A stretch of DNA of 64,000 nucleotides from Clavibacter nebraskensis NCPPB 2581 (GCF_000355695.1 NC_020891.1:310001-374000), one strand, 5' to 3'. Positions 53,487 through 63,086 are shown, counted from the stretch's first letter. Made by a program: numbers and translations. The notes: generated from the sequence alone by a model not told the origin.

Positions 53487-54335
53487 CTATGCCGTGGCGA
53501 TGCGCGCCCGCAGCCGCGCGAGCGCGTCCGCCGCGCCCCGCAGCACCGCGATGTGGCCGTCGCCCGGCCGGATCACGAGGTCGGCGTCCGGCACGCGGTC
53601 GGCGAGCCAGCGCGCGTGCGCGACCGGCGCGATCCGGTCGGCGTCGCCGTGCAGCAGGATCACGGGGGCGGTGACGGCCGCGAGGTCGACGCCCCAGTCG
53701 GCGACGAGCGCGAGGTCGTCGTCGACCATGCCGCCGATCCCCGCGTCGAGCCCGCGGCCGGCGACCCCGTTCAGCCACGCCCAGTCGGTCTCGAGGGCGC
53801 GGAGGTCGCCGTCGGTGAACATCGCCGGGTCGAACACGGACGCGCCCAGCTCCGCCTTGAGCGCCTCGCGTCCGGCCACCGCGGCCCGCAGCTCCCGCTC
53901 GCCGCCCGCGTGCATGCCGGCGAACCAGTCGAGGCCCTCCGCGCGGATCGGCGCGAGGGCCGCCCCGCACAGCGCGCCGAGCACGCGCTCCGGGAGCGCG
54001 GCCGCGGCGGCCAGCGCGAGCACCGCGCCGCTCGAGTGCCCGAGCACGGCGAACCGGTCGATCCCGAGGGCGTCGGCGAGCGCGGCGTCGTCGGCGGCGG
54101 TGTCGGCGACGACGCGGCCCGAGTGCCGGGTGGATCCGCCGTACCCCGGCCGGTCGTACGACACCCACCGGATCCCACGGCCCGCCGGCGCCTCCATGAG
54201 CGGCGCGGGCGGCGGCCCCACGTTCGGCGTGCCGTGGTGGTAGACGACCACGAGGTCGGAGCCGTCGCCCGATCCCGTGTCGTAGCAGTGCAGCGTGCGG
54301 CCGTCGGGCAGCCGCAGGTCGGTCTCGGTGAGCAT
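53487..54335 (-). CDS. Alpha/beta hydrolase
   Basis: A protein of 282 residues with the alpha/beta-hydrolase fold: oxyanion region VVVYHHGTPNVGPP, nucleophile elbow VLGHSSGAVLALA (Ser near 100), acid in ILLHGDADRIAP and His in GDGHIAVL. There is no signal peptide. The substrate is unknown; the family covers esterases, peptidases and haloalkane-type enzymes. ATG 54335 is the first Met of the fold. Confidence 0.85.
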   Translation of the reverse strand: MLTETDLRLPDGRTLHCYDTGSGDGSDLVVVYHHGTPNVGPPPAPLMEAPAGRGIRWVSYDRPGYGGSTRHSGRVVADTAADDAALADALGIDRFAVLGHSSGAVLALAAAAALPERVLGALCGAALAPIRAEGLDWFAGMHAGGERELRAAVAGREALKAELGASVFDPAMFTDGDLRALETDWAWLNGVAGRGLDAGIGGMVDDDLALVADWGVDLAAVTAPVILLHGDADRIAPVAHARWLADRVPDADLVIRPGDGHIAVLRGAADALARLRARIATA

Positions 54336-54422
54336 GGGCCGAGCGTAGGCGCGCGTGCGCGCGGCGGACAGGCCCGCGGCGCGACCCGGGACGCGCGCGC
54401 CGCACGGTGACAGGATCGGCAC

Positions 54423-55124
54423 ATGGACGAGGCGCAGCGCGGCGAGCTCCGGGAACTCCGCCGTCGTGCCTACGGACCGCGGCCCGACCTGGACGACGCC
54501 GAGCTCGACCGGCTGCGGGAGCTCGAGGCGCGGCAGGGGGGCACGGCCGTTGCGTCATCCCCGGTGCGGGCGGCCGCACCCGGCACTCCGCCCGCGGCCC
54601 GCCCGGCGGGTCCCGCCCTCGAGGAGCACATCCCGGCAGTCGACCACTCGGACGACGACGACGCCCTCGCCTCCGGCCCACCCGCTCCGCGACGCCGCGG
54701 CACCGCGATCCTCTGGGCCGCGTCCGCCCTCGTCGCGGTCGGCGCGACCGTCGCGCTCACCTCCGGCTTCGCGTCGATGACGGACCGCGAGGTCGCCACC
54801 GTCGCGCTGGATCCCGACCGCCCCGTCCCCGACCGCTGGGACGCCTGGTACCAGGACGTCGCGACGGGCGTCGGCGAGTTCCATGGCCTCACGGTGATCG
54901 GCCTGGAGAACCCCGAGGACGACGCGGCGTGCGTCACGGTCGTCGCCCCGCGGTTCGCCCGCGGCACGAACCCCGTCGGCGGATGCGCGGCCGGCTCGTT
55001 CCCGGCCCGCGGCGTGCTCACGGTCACGGGCGACATGCCGGCCGAGCTCCGCGACGAGTTCCCCGAGGGCACGGCGCTCGAGTTCGTGCTCGAGGGCGGA
55101 TCCGTGCGCGTCACCGCGGGCTAG
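54423..55124 (+). CDS. Membrane-anchored hypothetical protein
   Basis: A protein of 233 residues. Residues 1-40 are a charged helix (LRELRRRAYGPRPDLDDAEL, a short motif seen in other actinobacterial membrane proteins). A Pro/Ala linker, one TM helix at about 96-115 and an extracytoplasmic domain of about 115 residues with two Cys (DDAACVTVV, VGGCAAGS) follow. The outer domain is unassigned. It stands alone between the hydrolase and the carotenoid genes. Confidence 0.6.
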   Translation: MDEAQRGELRELRRRAYGPRPDLDDAELDRLRELEARQGGTAVASSPVRAAAPGTPPAARPAGPALEEHIPAVDHSDDDDALASGPPAPRRRGTAILWAASALVAVGATVALTSGFASMTDREVATVALDPDRPVPDRWDAWYQDVATGVGEFHGLTVIGLENPEDDAACVTVVAPRFARGTNPVGGCAAGSFPARGVLTVTGDMPAELRDEFPEGTALEFVLEGGSVRVTAG

Positions 55125-55141
55125 CCGCAGCGGCCCGCGCG

Positions 55142-56575
55142 TCAGGCGCGGTTCGACTTCAGCAGCCGGGTCACCGCGATCATCGCGCCGCCCACCACGG
55201 CGGGGATGCCGCCGCCGGGGTGCACGGACGCGCCGACCCGCCACAGCCAGGGTCGCCAGGGGTCGTTGTACGAGGGACGGTGGAACGGCCCGCTCAGCCA
55301 CGGCGGACGCGCCGCCCCGTAGAGCGCGCCGTGCGGCTCGCCGCCCTCGCCGTAGTGCCGCGGATCGAGCACGGTCTGCTCGTCGAGGAGGTCGGTGAGG
55401 GGCCGGTCGAGCCCCATCGCCGCCGAGACGCGGTCGACCTCGCGCCGCACGAAGGGGTGATCGGCCGTGTAGCGACGGCCGTCGGCGGGCGCCGTCAGCA
55501 GGATCCCGACGGTGCTGCGCGGGTTCGGGTACACCTCGCCGGCGCGGTACTGGTTGACGAACACCATGGTGTCCGCCGGCTCGTCGCCCGCCTCGAGGCT
55601 CCGGTGCAGCGCGGCGGGCCTCGTCGGCAGCACCACGCTGTGCGTCGCGATGTCCGCGGGCAGCTCCTCCCGCAGCGCGCCGTACAGCGCGACGGCGGAG
55701 CACGAGAGGGTGCGGGGGCGGAGGCAGGGGAGCGGCGGGATCCGCGACGGCCCCATGAGCGTCGCCAGCCGGTCGGCGTCCAGCGCGCTGACGACGAGGT
55801 CGGCGGGGTGGCGGCAGGCCTCGGTGGTGACTGCCCCGCGCTCGATGCGGGTGACGGCCTCGCCGGTGCGGATCTCCACCCCGGCCGCCTCGGCCAGCCG
55901 GCCCAGCGCGAGCACGATCTCGTACACGCCGCCGCGCGGCACCCACGCGCCGGTCTCCGCCATGATCGCCGGCATGCTGGCGTAGAGGGCCGGGGTGCGC
56001 GCGGGCGAGACGCCCGCGTTGAGGGTGTGGATCGCGATGATCTCGCGCAGCCCGTCGGGCAGCCACGTCAGGCCGTCGAGGTAGGCGCGCGTGGTGAGGC
56101 GCGTGCCGTACACGTCCAGCAGCCGGCGCAGCGCCGGGAGGGCGGCCCGGTCGAGGGGGTCGGCGAGCAGCAGCTCGGTCACGTCGTCGGCGAGGGGCGC
56201 GTGGATGTCGGAGAACCGCTTCCAGGCGGGGTACCAGGGGTGGTCGGGCGCCACCGGCAGGGAGGTCTCCTCGCCGTCGTGGTAGTAGCGGCCTACCTCG
56301 GGCATCCGCACCAGGTCGAGCGCGCCGGCGTCGCGGGTCCGCTCGGGGGCGCGCCCGCCGTCGTCGAGCCGCTTCAGCAGCTCGTCCCACACGGCCGGGA
56401 ATGTCACCAGCGACGGACCGGTGTCGATGCGGTCCTCGCCCAGCACGATCCGCCGGCTCTTGCCGCCGAGCTCGGGAGAGGCCTCGAGCAGGGTGACGCG
56501 GTGGCCCGCGTGCGCGAGCAGCGCGGAGGCGGTGAGCCCGCCCAGCCCGCCGCCGACCACGACGACGCGGCTCAC
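55142..56575 (-). CDS. crtI: Phytoene desaturase (CrtI-type)
   Basis: A protein of 477 residues. FAD loop [20 protein letters not shown] at the N-terminus followed by [14 protein letters not shown], central family segments ([35 protein letters not shown]) and the C-terminal [20 protein letters not shown], which is the CrtI signature. It introduces double bonds into phytoene to form lycopene. GTG 56575 overlaps the stop of the prenyltransferase gene (GTGA). The phytoene synthase and cyclase genes expected beside it are not in this window, so it may be a related desaturase of a split pathway. Confidence 0.8.
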   Translation of the reverse strand: MSRVVVVGGGLGGLTASALLAHAGHRVTLLEASPELGGKSRRIVLGEDRIDTGPSLVTFPAVWDELLKRLDDGGRAPERTRDAGALDLVRMPEVGRYYHDGEETSLPVAPDHPWYPAWKRFSDIHAPLADDVTELLLADPLDRAALPALRRLLDVYGTRLTTRAYLDGLTWLPDGLREIIAIHTLNAGVSPARTPALYASMPAIMAETGAWVPRGGVYEIVLALGRLAEAAGVEIRTGEAVTRIERGAVTTEACRHPADLVVSALDADRLATLMGPSRIPPLPCLRPRTLSCSAVALYGALREELPADIATHSVVLPTRPAALHRSLEAGDEPADTMVFVNQYRAGEVYPNPRSTVGILLTAPADGRRYTADHPFVRREVDRVSAAMGLDRPLTDLLDEQTVLDPRHYGEGGEPHGALYGAARPPWLSGPFHRPSYNDPWRPWLWRVGASVHPGGGIPAVVGGAMIAVTRLLKSNRA

Positions 56576-57474
56576 GGGGTGCCTCCCAGCACGATCGCGA
56601 CCATGAGCAGGACCCCGGCGAACGTCCCCGCGATGTACGGGAAGGCGACCGACAGGCGGTAGAGGCGGTGCCCGGTCTCCGGCGTCGGGTCGCGCAGCAG
56701 GCCGACCACGAGGATCCCGGCGATCAGCAGGTCGACGGCCGCCACGGGCACGCTCACCACGGCGAACAGCGCCGTCGAGACGATCCACCAGGCCCCGCTC
56801 CACAGGGCCGTCCCGCGCGGGCCGAGCCGCACCGCGGTGGTGGTGATGCCCGCCTCACGGTCCTCCACGATGTCCTGCACCGCGTCGAACGCGTGCTTGG
56901 CCACGCTCCAGGCCATGAGGCCGAGGGCGGCGGGCCAGACCGGCGTCACCTCGAGGGCCGCCGGCACGATCACCAGCGGCAGCGCGTAGGCCGCGTTGCT
57001 CAGCGAGTCGAGGAAGGGCCGCGCCTTGACGCGCAGCGGGGGCGCGGAGTAGAAGACGAACACGCCGGCGTAGAGCAGGATCGCCGCGTTCGCGAGCGGC
57101 GGCAGCACGAGCAGGAAGCAGACGAGGAACGGGATGTTGACGGCGGCGACGGCCCACGCGATGAGCCGCACCTCGGACTGGCGGATCCGTGCGCCCTCGA
57201 TGGAGCCCTTGCGCGGGTTAGCCGCGTCCGTGTCCTGGTCGTAGATGTCGTTGACGCCGTAGATGAGCAGGTTGAACGGCAGGGTCAGCCACAGGATGAT
57301 CGGCAGGGCCCGGAGATCGAAGAGCGCGCCGGTGAGCCAGATGGCCACGAGACCGGACCCGATCGTGTTGATCCACAGCACCGGGCGCGAGATGACTACG
57401 AGGCGGCGCACGGCCACGGTGATCTCCGACAGCGCCCCGCGGGACATGGTCTCGCTGCCGTCGGTCACCCGCAC
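56572..57474 (-). CDS. UbiA-family prenyltransferase, lycopene elongase-like
   Basis: A membrane protein of 300 residues with about eight TM helices. The Asp-rich metal site is NDIYDQDTDAANPRKGSIEG (first motif), with a second site DAVQDIVEDREAG. This pattern is that of CrtEb/LbtBC lycopene elongases, which add C5 units to lycopene on the way to C50 carotenoids such as decaprenoxanthin. Co-translation with the desaturase supports a carotenoid role. GTG 57474 is the longest start; ATG 57447 is an option. Confidence 0.8.
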   Translation of the reverse strand: MRVTDGSETMSRGALSEITVAVRRLVVISRPVLWINTIGSGLVAIWLTGALFDLRALPIILWLTLPFNLLIYGVNDIYDQDTDAANPRKGSIEGARIRQSEVRLIAWAVAAVNIPFLVCFLLVLPPLANAAILLYAGVFVFYSAPPLRVKARPFLDSLSNAAYALPLVIVPAALEVTPVWPAALGLMAWSVAKHAFDAVQDIVEDREAGITTTAVRLGPRGTALWSGAWWIVSTALFAVVSVPVAAVDLLIAGILVVGLLRDPTPETGHRLYRLSVAFPYIAGTFAGVLLMVAIVLGGTP

Positions 57475-57532
57475 GAGCGTACGCGGTGGACGCGGGCGCG
57501 GGCCTTACGGCTTCCGGGCCCAGACTGGGCGG

Positions 57533-58729
57533 ATGCGCCTGATGCTGCTCACCGCCGGTACCCGGGGCGACGTGGAGCCCTTCGCGGCCCTGGCGCGACA
57601 CGCCGCGTCCCGCGGTCACGAGGTGCGGCTGGCCCTGCCCGACGACGCGGTCGCGCCCGCGGGCGTGGACTGGGTGCGCCTCGACCTGGACGTGCAGCGG
57701 ATCCTCTCCCCGGCCGGACGCACCCCCTGGGCCCTCGCGCACCACCTGCGCGCGGAGGTGCGGCCCGCGATGCGGCGGACGATCGTCGCGGCGGTCCGCG
57801 AGACGGTCGCCTTCGAACCCGACCTGGTGGTCCACCACCCCCTGATCCTCAGCGCGCCGATGGTGGCCGACGCGCTCGGCGTGCCGCGCGTGGTGGTGGA
57901 GTTCGCGCCGGTCGCCACCGCCAGCGCGCGCCTCCCCGCCGCCGGAGGCCCCACGGCCACCCGCGACCTCGGTGCGCGCAACCGCTCCACCTACGCGGTG
58001 CCGCGCGCCATCGCGCGCCTCTTCGACGGCGACGTCGCGCGCGCCGCGGCCGAGCTGCCGGGCGGTCGTCGTCCCGGCTTCCGCTCGCCGTCGCGCGCGA
58101 CGCTCATGGCCGTGAGCCCGCAGCTGCTGCCGCGTCCCGACGACTGGCCGGAGCGGGTGCACCAGACGGGCGCCTGGTACGAGGAGGCGTCGGCGGCGTC
58201 CCCGGACCCGGTCGTCGCCGACTTCCTGGCCGCCGGGCCCTACGTCGTCGCCTCGTTCGGATCCATGGCGAAGGGCGATGCGTCGGCCCGCGGGCGCGCG
58301 ATCGTCACGGCCGCCCGCACCCACGGCCTGCGGGTGCTGGTCCTCACCGGGTGGGGCGGGCTCGCGCTGCCGGCGGAGTGCGACGGACCCGACGTGCTGG
58401 TGGTGCGGTCGGCGCCGTTCGACCATGTGCTGCCGGGCGCGGCGCTCGCCGTGCACCACGGCGGGGCCGGCACCTCGCACGCCGTCGCCCGCGCGGGCGT
58501 GCCCGCCGTCGTCGTGCCGTTCATGGCCGACCAGCCGTTCTGGGGCGCCCAGCTGCACCGGCACGGGGTGGCCGCCGCCCCGATCCCGCTGCGCCGCCTG
58601 TCGGCCGACGCCCTCGTGCAGGCGATCGGCGACGCCCTGTCCCGGCGCGAGCGCGCGACCGAGGTGGGCGGGCTCATGCGGCGGGATCGCGGGGTGCGGC
58701 AGGCGGTCGACGTGCTCGAGTCCCTCTGA
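57533..58729 (+). CDS. GT1-family glycosyltransferase (MGT/UGT-like)
   Basis: A protein of 398 residues: N-terminal acceptor half starting MRLMLLTAGTRGDVEPFAAL, and C-terminal donor half with VLVVRSAPFDHVLPGAALAV, HHGGAGTSHAVARAGVPAVV and PFMADQPFWGAQL, the GT-B signature of this family. It is divergent from the prenyltransferase gene by 58 bases and may glycosylate the C50 carotenoid; that is inference from place. It could also act on another lipid or natural product. Confidence 0.85.
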   Translation: MRLMLLTAGTRGDVEPFAALARHAASRGHEVRLALPDDAVAPAGVDWVRLDLDVQRILSPAGRTPWALAHHLRAEVRPAMRRTIVAAVRETVAFEPDLVVHHPLILSAPMVADALGVPRVVVEFAPVATASARLPAAGGPTATRDLGARNRSTYAVPRAIARLFDGDVARAAAELPGGRRPGFRSPSRATLMAVSPQLLPRPDDWPERVHQTGAWYEEASAASPDPVVADFLAAGPYVVASFGSMAKGDASARGRAIVTAARTHGLRVLVLTGWGGLALPAECDGPDVLVVRSAPFDHVLPGAALAVHHGGAGTSHAVARAGVPAVVVPFMADQPFWGAQLHRHGVAAAPIPLRRLSADALVQAIGDALSRRERATEVGGLMRRDRGVRQAVDVLESL

Positions 58730-58766
58730 CCCGGCGCCCGGCCGCCAGCCACCTCCCCGGCGTCCG

Positions 58767-59480
58767 TCAGCCGAGGATCGCGCGCATCTTCTCGTAGAAC
58801 GGCGCGGGGTCGCCGGCCAGCGAGTCCTTGACCATGCGGCTCCAGTCGTCGACGACCACCTCGACGGATCCCGCGACCACGCCGTCGAGCGACGCCCGGG
58901 CCACGTCGCGCGGGGCGATCATCGGCCCGTCGTAGCCGGCCATGATGTCGGTGTCCGCGGCGCCCAGGTGCACGCCCTGCACGAGCGTCCCCTGCCCGGC
59001 GAGCTCCAGCCGCACCGCGTTCGTCATGTTCCACTCGGCCGCCTTCGCCGCCGCGTAGCCGCCGTTGCCGGACGTCGAGAACCACGACAGGGCCGACAGG
59101 ATGTTGACGATCGCGCCGCCGCCGTTGGCCGCGAGCACGGGTGCGAAGGCGCGGATCACGCCGAGCGTGCCGTAGAAGTGGGTGTCCATCTCGCGGCGGA
59201 TCTCGGCCATGTCGCCCGTGATGAGCGCGGCGCCCGTGGAGATCCCCGCGTTGTTGACGACGAGCGTCACGTCCCGCGCGGCCTCGGCGGCAGCGGCCAC
59301 CGACGCCTCGTCGGTGAGGTCGAGGCGCAGCACCTCGACGCCGGGGATGTCGATCGCCTCGGGTCGGCGCGCGGTCGCGTAGACCTTGCGGGCGCCGCGC
59401 TCGAGCAGCTCCTCGACGAAGGTGCGGCCGATGCCGCGGTTGGCGCCGGTGACGAGGGCGACCTGATCCTGGATGTCCAT
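58767..59480 (-). CDS. Short-chain dehydrogenase/reductase
   Basis: An SDR of 237 residues: ALVTGANRGIGRTFVEELLE (NADP loop), LVVNNAGISTGAAL and Tyr-x3-Lys in GGYAAAKAAEWNMTN. It is divergent from the MerR regulator gene with a palindrome between, so MerR control is likely. The substrate is unknown. Confidence 0.85.
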   Translation of the reverse strand: MDIQDQVALVTGANRGIGRTFVEELLERGARKVYATARRPEAIDIPGVEVLRLDLTDEASVAAAAEAARDVTLVVNNAGISTGAALITGDMAEIRREMDTHFYGTLGVIRAFAPVLAANGGGAIVNILSALSWFSTSGNGGYAAAKAAEWNMTNAVRLELAGQGTLVQGVHLGAADTDIMAGYDGPMIAPRDVARASLDGVVAGSVEVVVDDWSRMVKDSLAGDPAPFYEKMRAILG

Positions 59481-59541
59481 GCGTGTGCTTCCTCCTGCCG
59501 CCCGCGTCGTTCGCGGGGTGCGGCGCGGCCTACGCTAGGAG

Positions 59542-59557
59542 TTGACGTCGACGTGAA
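59542..59557. promoter_or_regulatory. Palindromic operator candidate for the MerR-type regulator
   Basis: TTGACGTCGACGTGAA is a 16-base inverted repeat with one mismatched pair, between the SDR start (59480) and the MerR start (59613). MerR proteins bind such palindromes within promoters, often to control themselves and the divergent gene. Confidence 0.5.
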
Positions 59558-59612
59558 GGGCAAGTCCGCCCGCGAGATCGACGCGATCACCACCACGAGG
59601 GAAGAGGACGGC

Positions 59613-60020
59613 ATGCTGCGGATCGGCGACGTGGCGGGGCGCGCGGGCGTGAGCACGCGGGCGCTCCGGTACTACGAGGAGCAGGGCCTGCTGCCGGCCG
59701 AGCGCACCACGAGCGGCCAGCGCGTGTACCCGGAGGCCGCGGTCGAGCGCGTGCAGCTCATCCAGCGGCTGTTCGCGGCGGGGCTCCCGAGCCGCACGAT
59801 CCGCCAGCTGCTCCCGAGCGTCGACTCGGGCGTCGCGGCGCCCGAGTCCCTCGCGCTGCTCCGCTCCGAGCGCGACCGGATCACCGCGGCCATCGCCGAG
59901 CTCGAGCGCGCCCGGGCGGAGCTCACGCGCGTCATCGACATCTGCCTGCACCCGACCCCGGAGCACTGCCCGGCGCTGCGCGAGGGCGGTCAGGCGGTCG
60001 CGGTGCCCGCGGCCGCCTGA
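59613..60020 (+). CDS. MerR-family transcriptional regulator
   Basis: A protein of 135 residues. N-terminal winged HTH MLRIGDVAGRAGVSTRALRYYEEQGLLPAERTTSGQRVY-type, seen as RIGDVAGRAGVSTRALRYYE and then QRVYPEAAVERVQLIQRLFA, followed by the dimer helix and a short C-terminal end with two Cys (DICLHPTPEHCPAL). Those Cys might bind a metal or sense redox state, but the spacing does not match SoxR. GAAGAGG precedes ATG 59613. It ends 9 bases from the convergent GH32 stop. Confidence 0.9.
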   Translation: MLRIGDVAGRAGVSTRALRYYEEQGLLPAERTTSGQRVYPEAAVERVQLIQRLFAAGLPSRTIRQLLPSVDSGVAAPESLALLRSERDRITAAIAELERARAELTRVIDICLHPTPEHCPALREGGQAVAVPAAA

Positions 60021-60028
60021 CCCGTCGC

Positions 60029-61603
60029 CTACCCGGCGAGGTCGCGGAAGGTCAGCCCCGTGAAGTCGGACGCGCCGCCGACGGAGTGGAGCGCGATGCC
60101 CTGGTCCCCGTCCGTGAAGTGGACCTGCTGCGAGAGGACCGCGCGTCCGTCGTCCGCGAAGACCTCCACGCTCTGCATGTCGACGAAGATGCGCAGGTGG
60201 ATGGAGCGGCCCGCCGCATCGCTCGGGGCCGTCGCGCGCCAGTACGGGTTCAGGGAGTACCCCGGCAGGTCGGACGCCGACCGATCCACGTACACCTCGC
60301 TCCCGGTCCTGCCGATGTCGGTGTGCCTGGTCCCATCTGCGGAGCGCCCGACCGACACCCCCATGTCGGTCGCCGTCGTCCAGGCGATGTCGACCTCGAG
60401 CTCGTACGCCCGGCCCTCCCACGGGAGGACGACCGTGCCGTCCACGACGCGATCCGGCAGCGCGACGGAGCGCGTGGCGGTGGCCGCGAGCGCCGTGACG
60501 GGGGCGCTGAGCAGGCTGTAGCGCCCGTCCGTCTGGCGATCCAGCCGCAGCTCGCGGACGATCGAGTTCTGGCCGTTGTACCCGTCGGACGCGTCGGTGG
60601 GCACGTCGCGGTTCGCGTACTTCCAGTTGTTCATCCACGCGATCGCGTAGCGACGCGTCTCGGGCGACTCGGCGACGGGCCACGTGACGGCGGCGTACCA
60701 GTCCCAACCCCAGTCGAGCCACTGCGGGGTGAGGTCGTCCGCGATGTACTGCTCCCCGTCCCAGCGGCCGGTCCAATATGCGTAGGTCATGGGCAGGCCG
60801 ACGCCGTAAGCGTCCATGCTCGCGCCGAGCACCCAATGGCGGCTGCCGTCGTCCGCGGTCATCTCGAACAGATCCGGGCACTCGATGCCCCCGAGCCCGT
60901 GGTCGGGGTAGTCGAAGTTGCGTCGCAGCTGCCACGTGCGCAGATCGGGCGACGTGGAGAAGGCCGCGTAGCGCGCCCGTCCGATGACGCACACCCACTC
61001 CCCGCGGGCGCTGTCCCAGTGCACCTTGGGATCGCGGAACCACTCGGCGTTGTCGATCTCCGCAGGCGTCGTCGCGGAGCGGCCGTCGGTGTTGACGATC
61101 ACCGGGTCGGGGAGCGCGGTGAAGGTCGCGCCGCCGTCCGTCGACCAGTGCAGGTACTGCTCCTGGTACTTCCGGATGCCGTCCGTCGGCTGCGTCGCCA
61201 GGGCGATGACGGCGCCGGCGCCGAAGCCCGCGGTGTCGGCGGTGTCGACGACGGCCGAGCCCGACCAGACCGGGAAGCCCGGCTGCACCGGGATGGCGGC
61301 GCCGTGGTGCGTGAAGTGCACGACGTCCGTCGTCGAGGCGCGGTCCCACCCGCCCGGGCCGTTGTTCTGGTCCGAGTGCAGGTAGTAGAGCTGGTACGCG
61401 CCGTCGGTGAACACGGGCCGCTGCGGGTCGCACAGCCAGCCCGCAGGAGGCGTCATGTGGAACCTCGCGCGGAGCGAGGCGGTGGCGGACGTCGTCGTCG
61501 CGTGCGTGGATGTCGCTGCCGCGGGTGCGGCGGCGGCTAGGGCGGCCAGCACCCCGCCCCCTGCTGCCTGGAGGACCAGGCGTCGTGAGATGTCGTTCTT
61601 CAT
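60029..61603 (-). CDS. Secreted GH32 fructan hydrolase (levanase-like)
   Basis: A protein of 524 residues with a Tat signal (ISRRLVLQAAGGGVLAALAA, cleavage after AAA). The five-bladed propeller has GWLCDPQRPVF (about 54), where the usual WMNDPNG is changed but the nucleophile Asp is kept; the transition-state Asp in WFRDPKVHWD (about 190); and the acid/base Glu in IECPDLFEM (about 241). A C-terminal beta-sandwich follows. It should break down plant or microbial fructans outside the cell. It is the third gene of the LacI-GH32-GH32 unit. Confidence 0.88.
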   Translation of the reverse strand: MKNDISRRLVLQAAGGGVLAALAAAAPAAATSTHATTTSATASLRARFHMTPPAGWLCDPQRPVFTDGAYQLYYLHSDQNNGPGGWDRASTTDVVHFTHHGAAIPVQPGFPVWSGSAVVDTADTAGFGAGAVIALATQPTDGIRKYQEQYLHWSTDGGATFTALPDPVIVNTDGRSATTPAEIDNAEWFRDPKVHWDSARGEWVCVIGRARYAAFSTSPDLRTWQLRRNFDYPDHGLGGIECPDLFEMTADDGSRHWVLGASMDAYGVGLPMTYAYWTGRWDGEQYIADDLTPQWLDWGWDWYAAVTWPVAESPETRRYAIAWMNNWKYANRDVPTDASDGYNGQNSIVRELRLDRQTDGRYSLLSAPVTALAATATRSVALPDRVVDGTVVLPWEGRAYELEVDIAWTTATDMGVSVGRSADGTRHTDIGRTGSEVYVDRSASDLPGYSLNPYWRATAPSDAAGRSIHLRIFVDMQSVEVFADDGRAVLSQQVHFTDGDQGIALHSVGGASDFTGLTFRDLAG

Positions 61604-61652
61604 CGGGACTTCCCTTCGTCGGGTGATCGATCGTCTGATGGGGTCGTGCGCG

Positions 61653-63086
61653 TCACGCGGGGCCGGGGTCGCCCACCGGGTCCGCGACCGTGAGCTCGAC
61701 GTCGGCGGCGTCGGAGGACACGGTCGCCGTGACCCCGCCCGACCCGAGCGCCACGAGGTGGGACGAGGCGACGATCCCGCCGTCGACGAACACCTCGAGG
61801 AGCGGGCCGTCGACGCTGACGAGCATCCGGCCCGCGAGCCCGTCGCGCAGCGGTGCGTGCGTGGTCGAGGGGAAGTTGGGGTGCACGGCGTCCATGGCCG
61901 GGCCGCCGCGCGTGACGGTGAGCACGGAGGCCGCCGCGTCGAGCTCGACCTCGAGCACGACGAACGCGTCGGCCGAGCCTCGGAGGTGGAGCCGCGTGGT
62001 CCCCGGACGCACGCCGTCCCAGGTGAGCCCGAGCAGGAAGTGGTCGCCCAGGTCGAGCCGGGTGGGCTCCGCGTGCGCCGCGATGTGGAGGGGCGCGCAT
62101 CGCGCGAGCCGCTCCACGATGGATGCAGGAGGCCGCTGGACGAGTCGGGGCCCTGCCGTCGTGCTCGCCAGGTCCAGGGTGCGAGGCAGGGACATCGCGC
62201 CGCGCCAGGGCGCCGAGGGGATCGCCGCCGCATAGCGCCAGTTGCTCATCCAGCCGAGCATGACCACGGCCGCGTCGGGGGCGTCGGAGAAGGTGACCCC
62301 GGCGTAGAAGTCGGTGCCGTGGTCGAGGCGCAGCGGATCCGGTGTCGCCGAGGTGAAGGCACGCCCGTCGAATCGCCCGACGAAGTAGCTCATGGAGGAG
62401 CCTCCCGGATCGGATCGGCCGTCCACGGGGTTGGTGCTGAACGTGAGCACCCAGGCGACGTGGTCGGGATCACCGTCGACGGCGAGCGGGAAGAGGTCGG
62501 GGCACTCCCAGACGACGCCCTCCTCCCCGTAGGGACCGAAGTCGCTGAGGTGCTCCCACGTGCGGAGGTCCGGGGAGGAGTAGAAGAGGATCCGGCGCTC
62601 CTCCGCCTCGACGGCGAGCAGCACCCAACGGGCGGTGCCGTCGTCGTCGGTGACGCGGATGACCTTCGGGTCGCGGAAGGACGAGGTGCCACGATCCAGG
62701 ACGGGGTTGTCCGGGTCCGGCCTCCAGGTCATGCCGCCGTCGGTGCTCGTGGCCCGGGACTGCGCTTGGTGGCCGTCGTCGTAGGCGCTCGTGTACAGGG
62801 CGGTCAGCTCGCGCGAGCCGGGAGACGAGACGACGACCGACCCCGAGTAGATCTGCTCGCCGGGACGATGCGGGAGCGCGACGGGGTGCTCGACCCAGCG
62901 CTCCAGGTCGGTGCTCGTCGCGTGCCCCCAGCTCATGTTGCCCCAGTCCGCGCCGAGCGGGTTGTACTGGAAGAAGAGGTGCCACAGGCCGTCGTGGTGC
63001 ACGAGGCCGTTGGGGTCGTTCATCCAGTTGCGGCGTGGCGTGAAGTGGAACCGCGGCCGCGGGAGGAGGGTGTCCGGCGCGCTCAA
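61653..63086 (-). CDS. Intracellular GH32 beta-fructosidase
   Basis: A protein of 477 residues without a signal peptide. Catalytic motifs are canonical: NWMNDPNGLVHH (about 22), SFRDPKVIRV (about 135) and WECPDLFPLA (about 195). It cleaves sucrose or short fructans in the cytoplasm. The start is TTG 63086, which overlaps the stop of the LacI gene (TTGA), so the two are coupled. The secreted GH32 gene follows 49 bases later. Confidence 0.9.
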   Translation of the reverse strand: MSAPDTLLPRPRFHFTPRRNWMNDPNGLVHHDGLWHLFFQYNPLGADWGNMSWGHATSTDLERWVEHPVALPHRPGEQIYSGSVVVSSPGSRELTALYTSAYDDGHQAQSRATSTDGGMTWRPDPDNPVLDRGTSSFRDPKVIRVTDDDGTARWVLLAVEAEERRILFYSSPDLRTWEHLSDFGPYGEEGVVWECPDLFPLAVDGDPDHVAWVLTFSTNPVDGRSDPGGSSMSYFVGRFDGRAFTSATPDPLRLDHGTDFYAGVTFSDAPDAAVVMLGWMSNWRYAAAIPSAPWRGAMSLPRTLDLASTTAGPRLVQRPPASIVERLARCAPLHIAAHAEPTRLDLGDHFLLGLTWDGVRPGTTRLHLRGSADAFVVLEVELDAAASVLTVTRGGPAMDAVHPNFPSTTHAPLRDGLAGRMLVSVDGPLLEVFVDGGIVASSHLVALGSGGVTATVSSDAADVELTVADPVGDPGPA

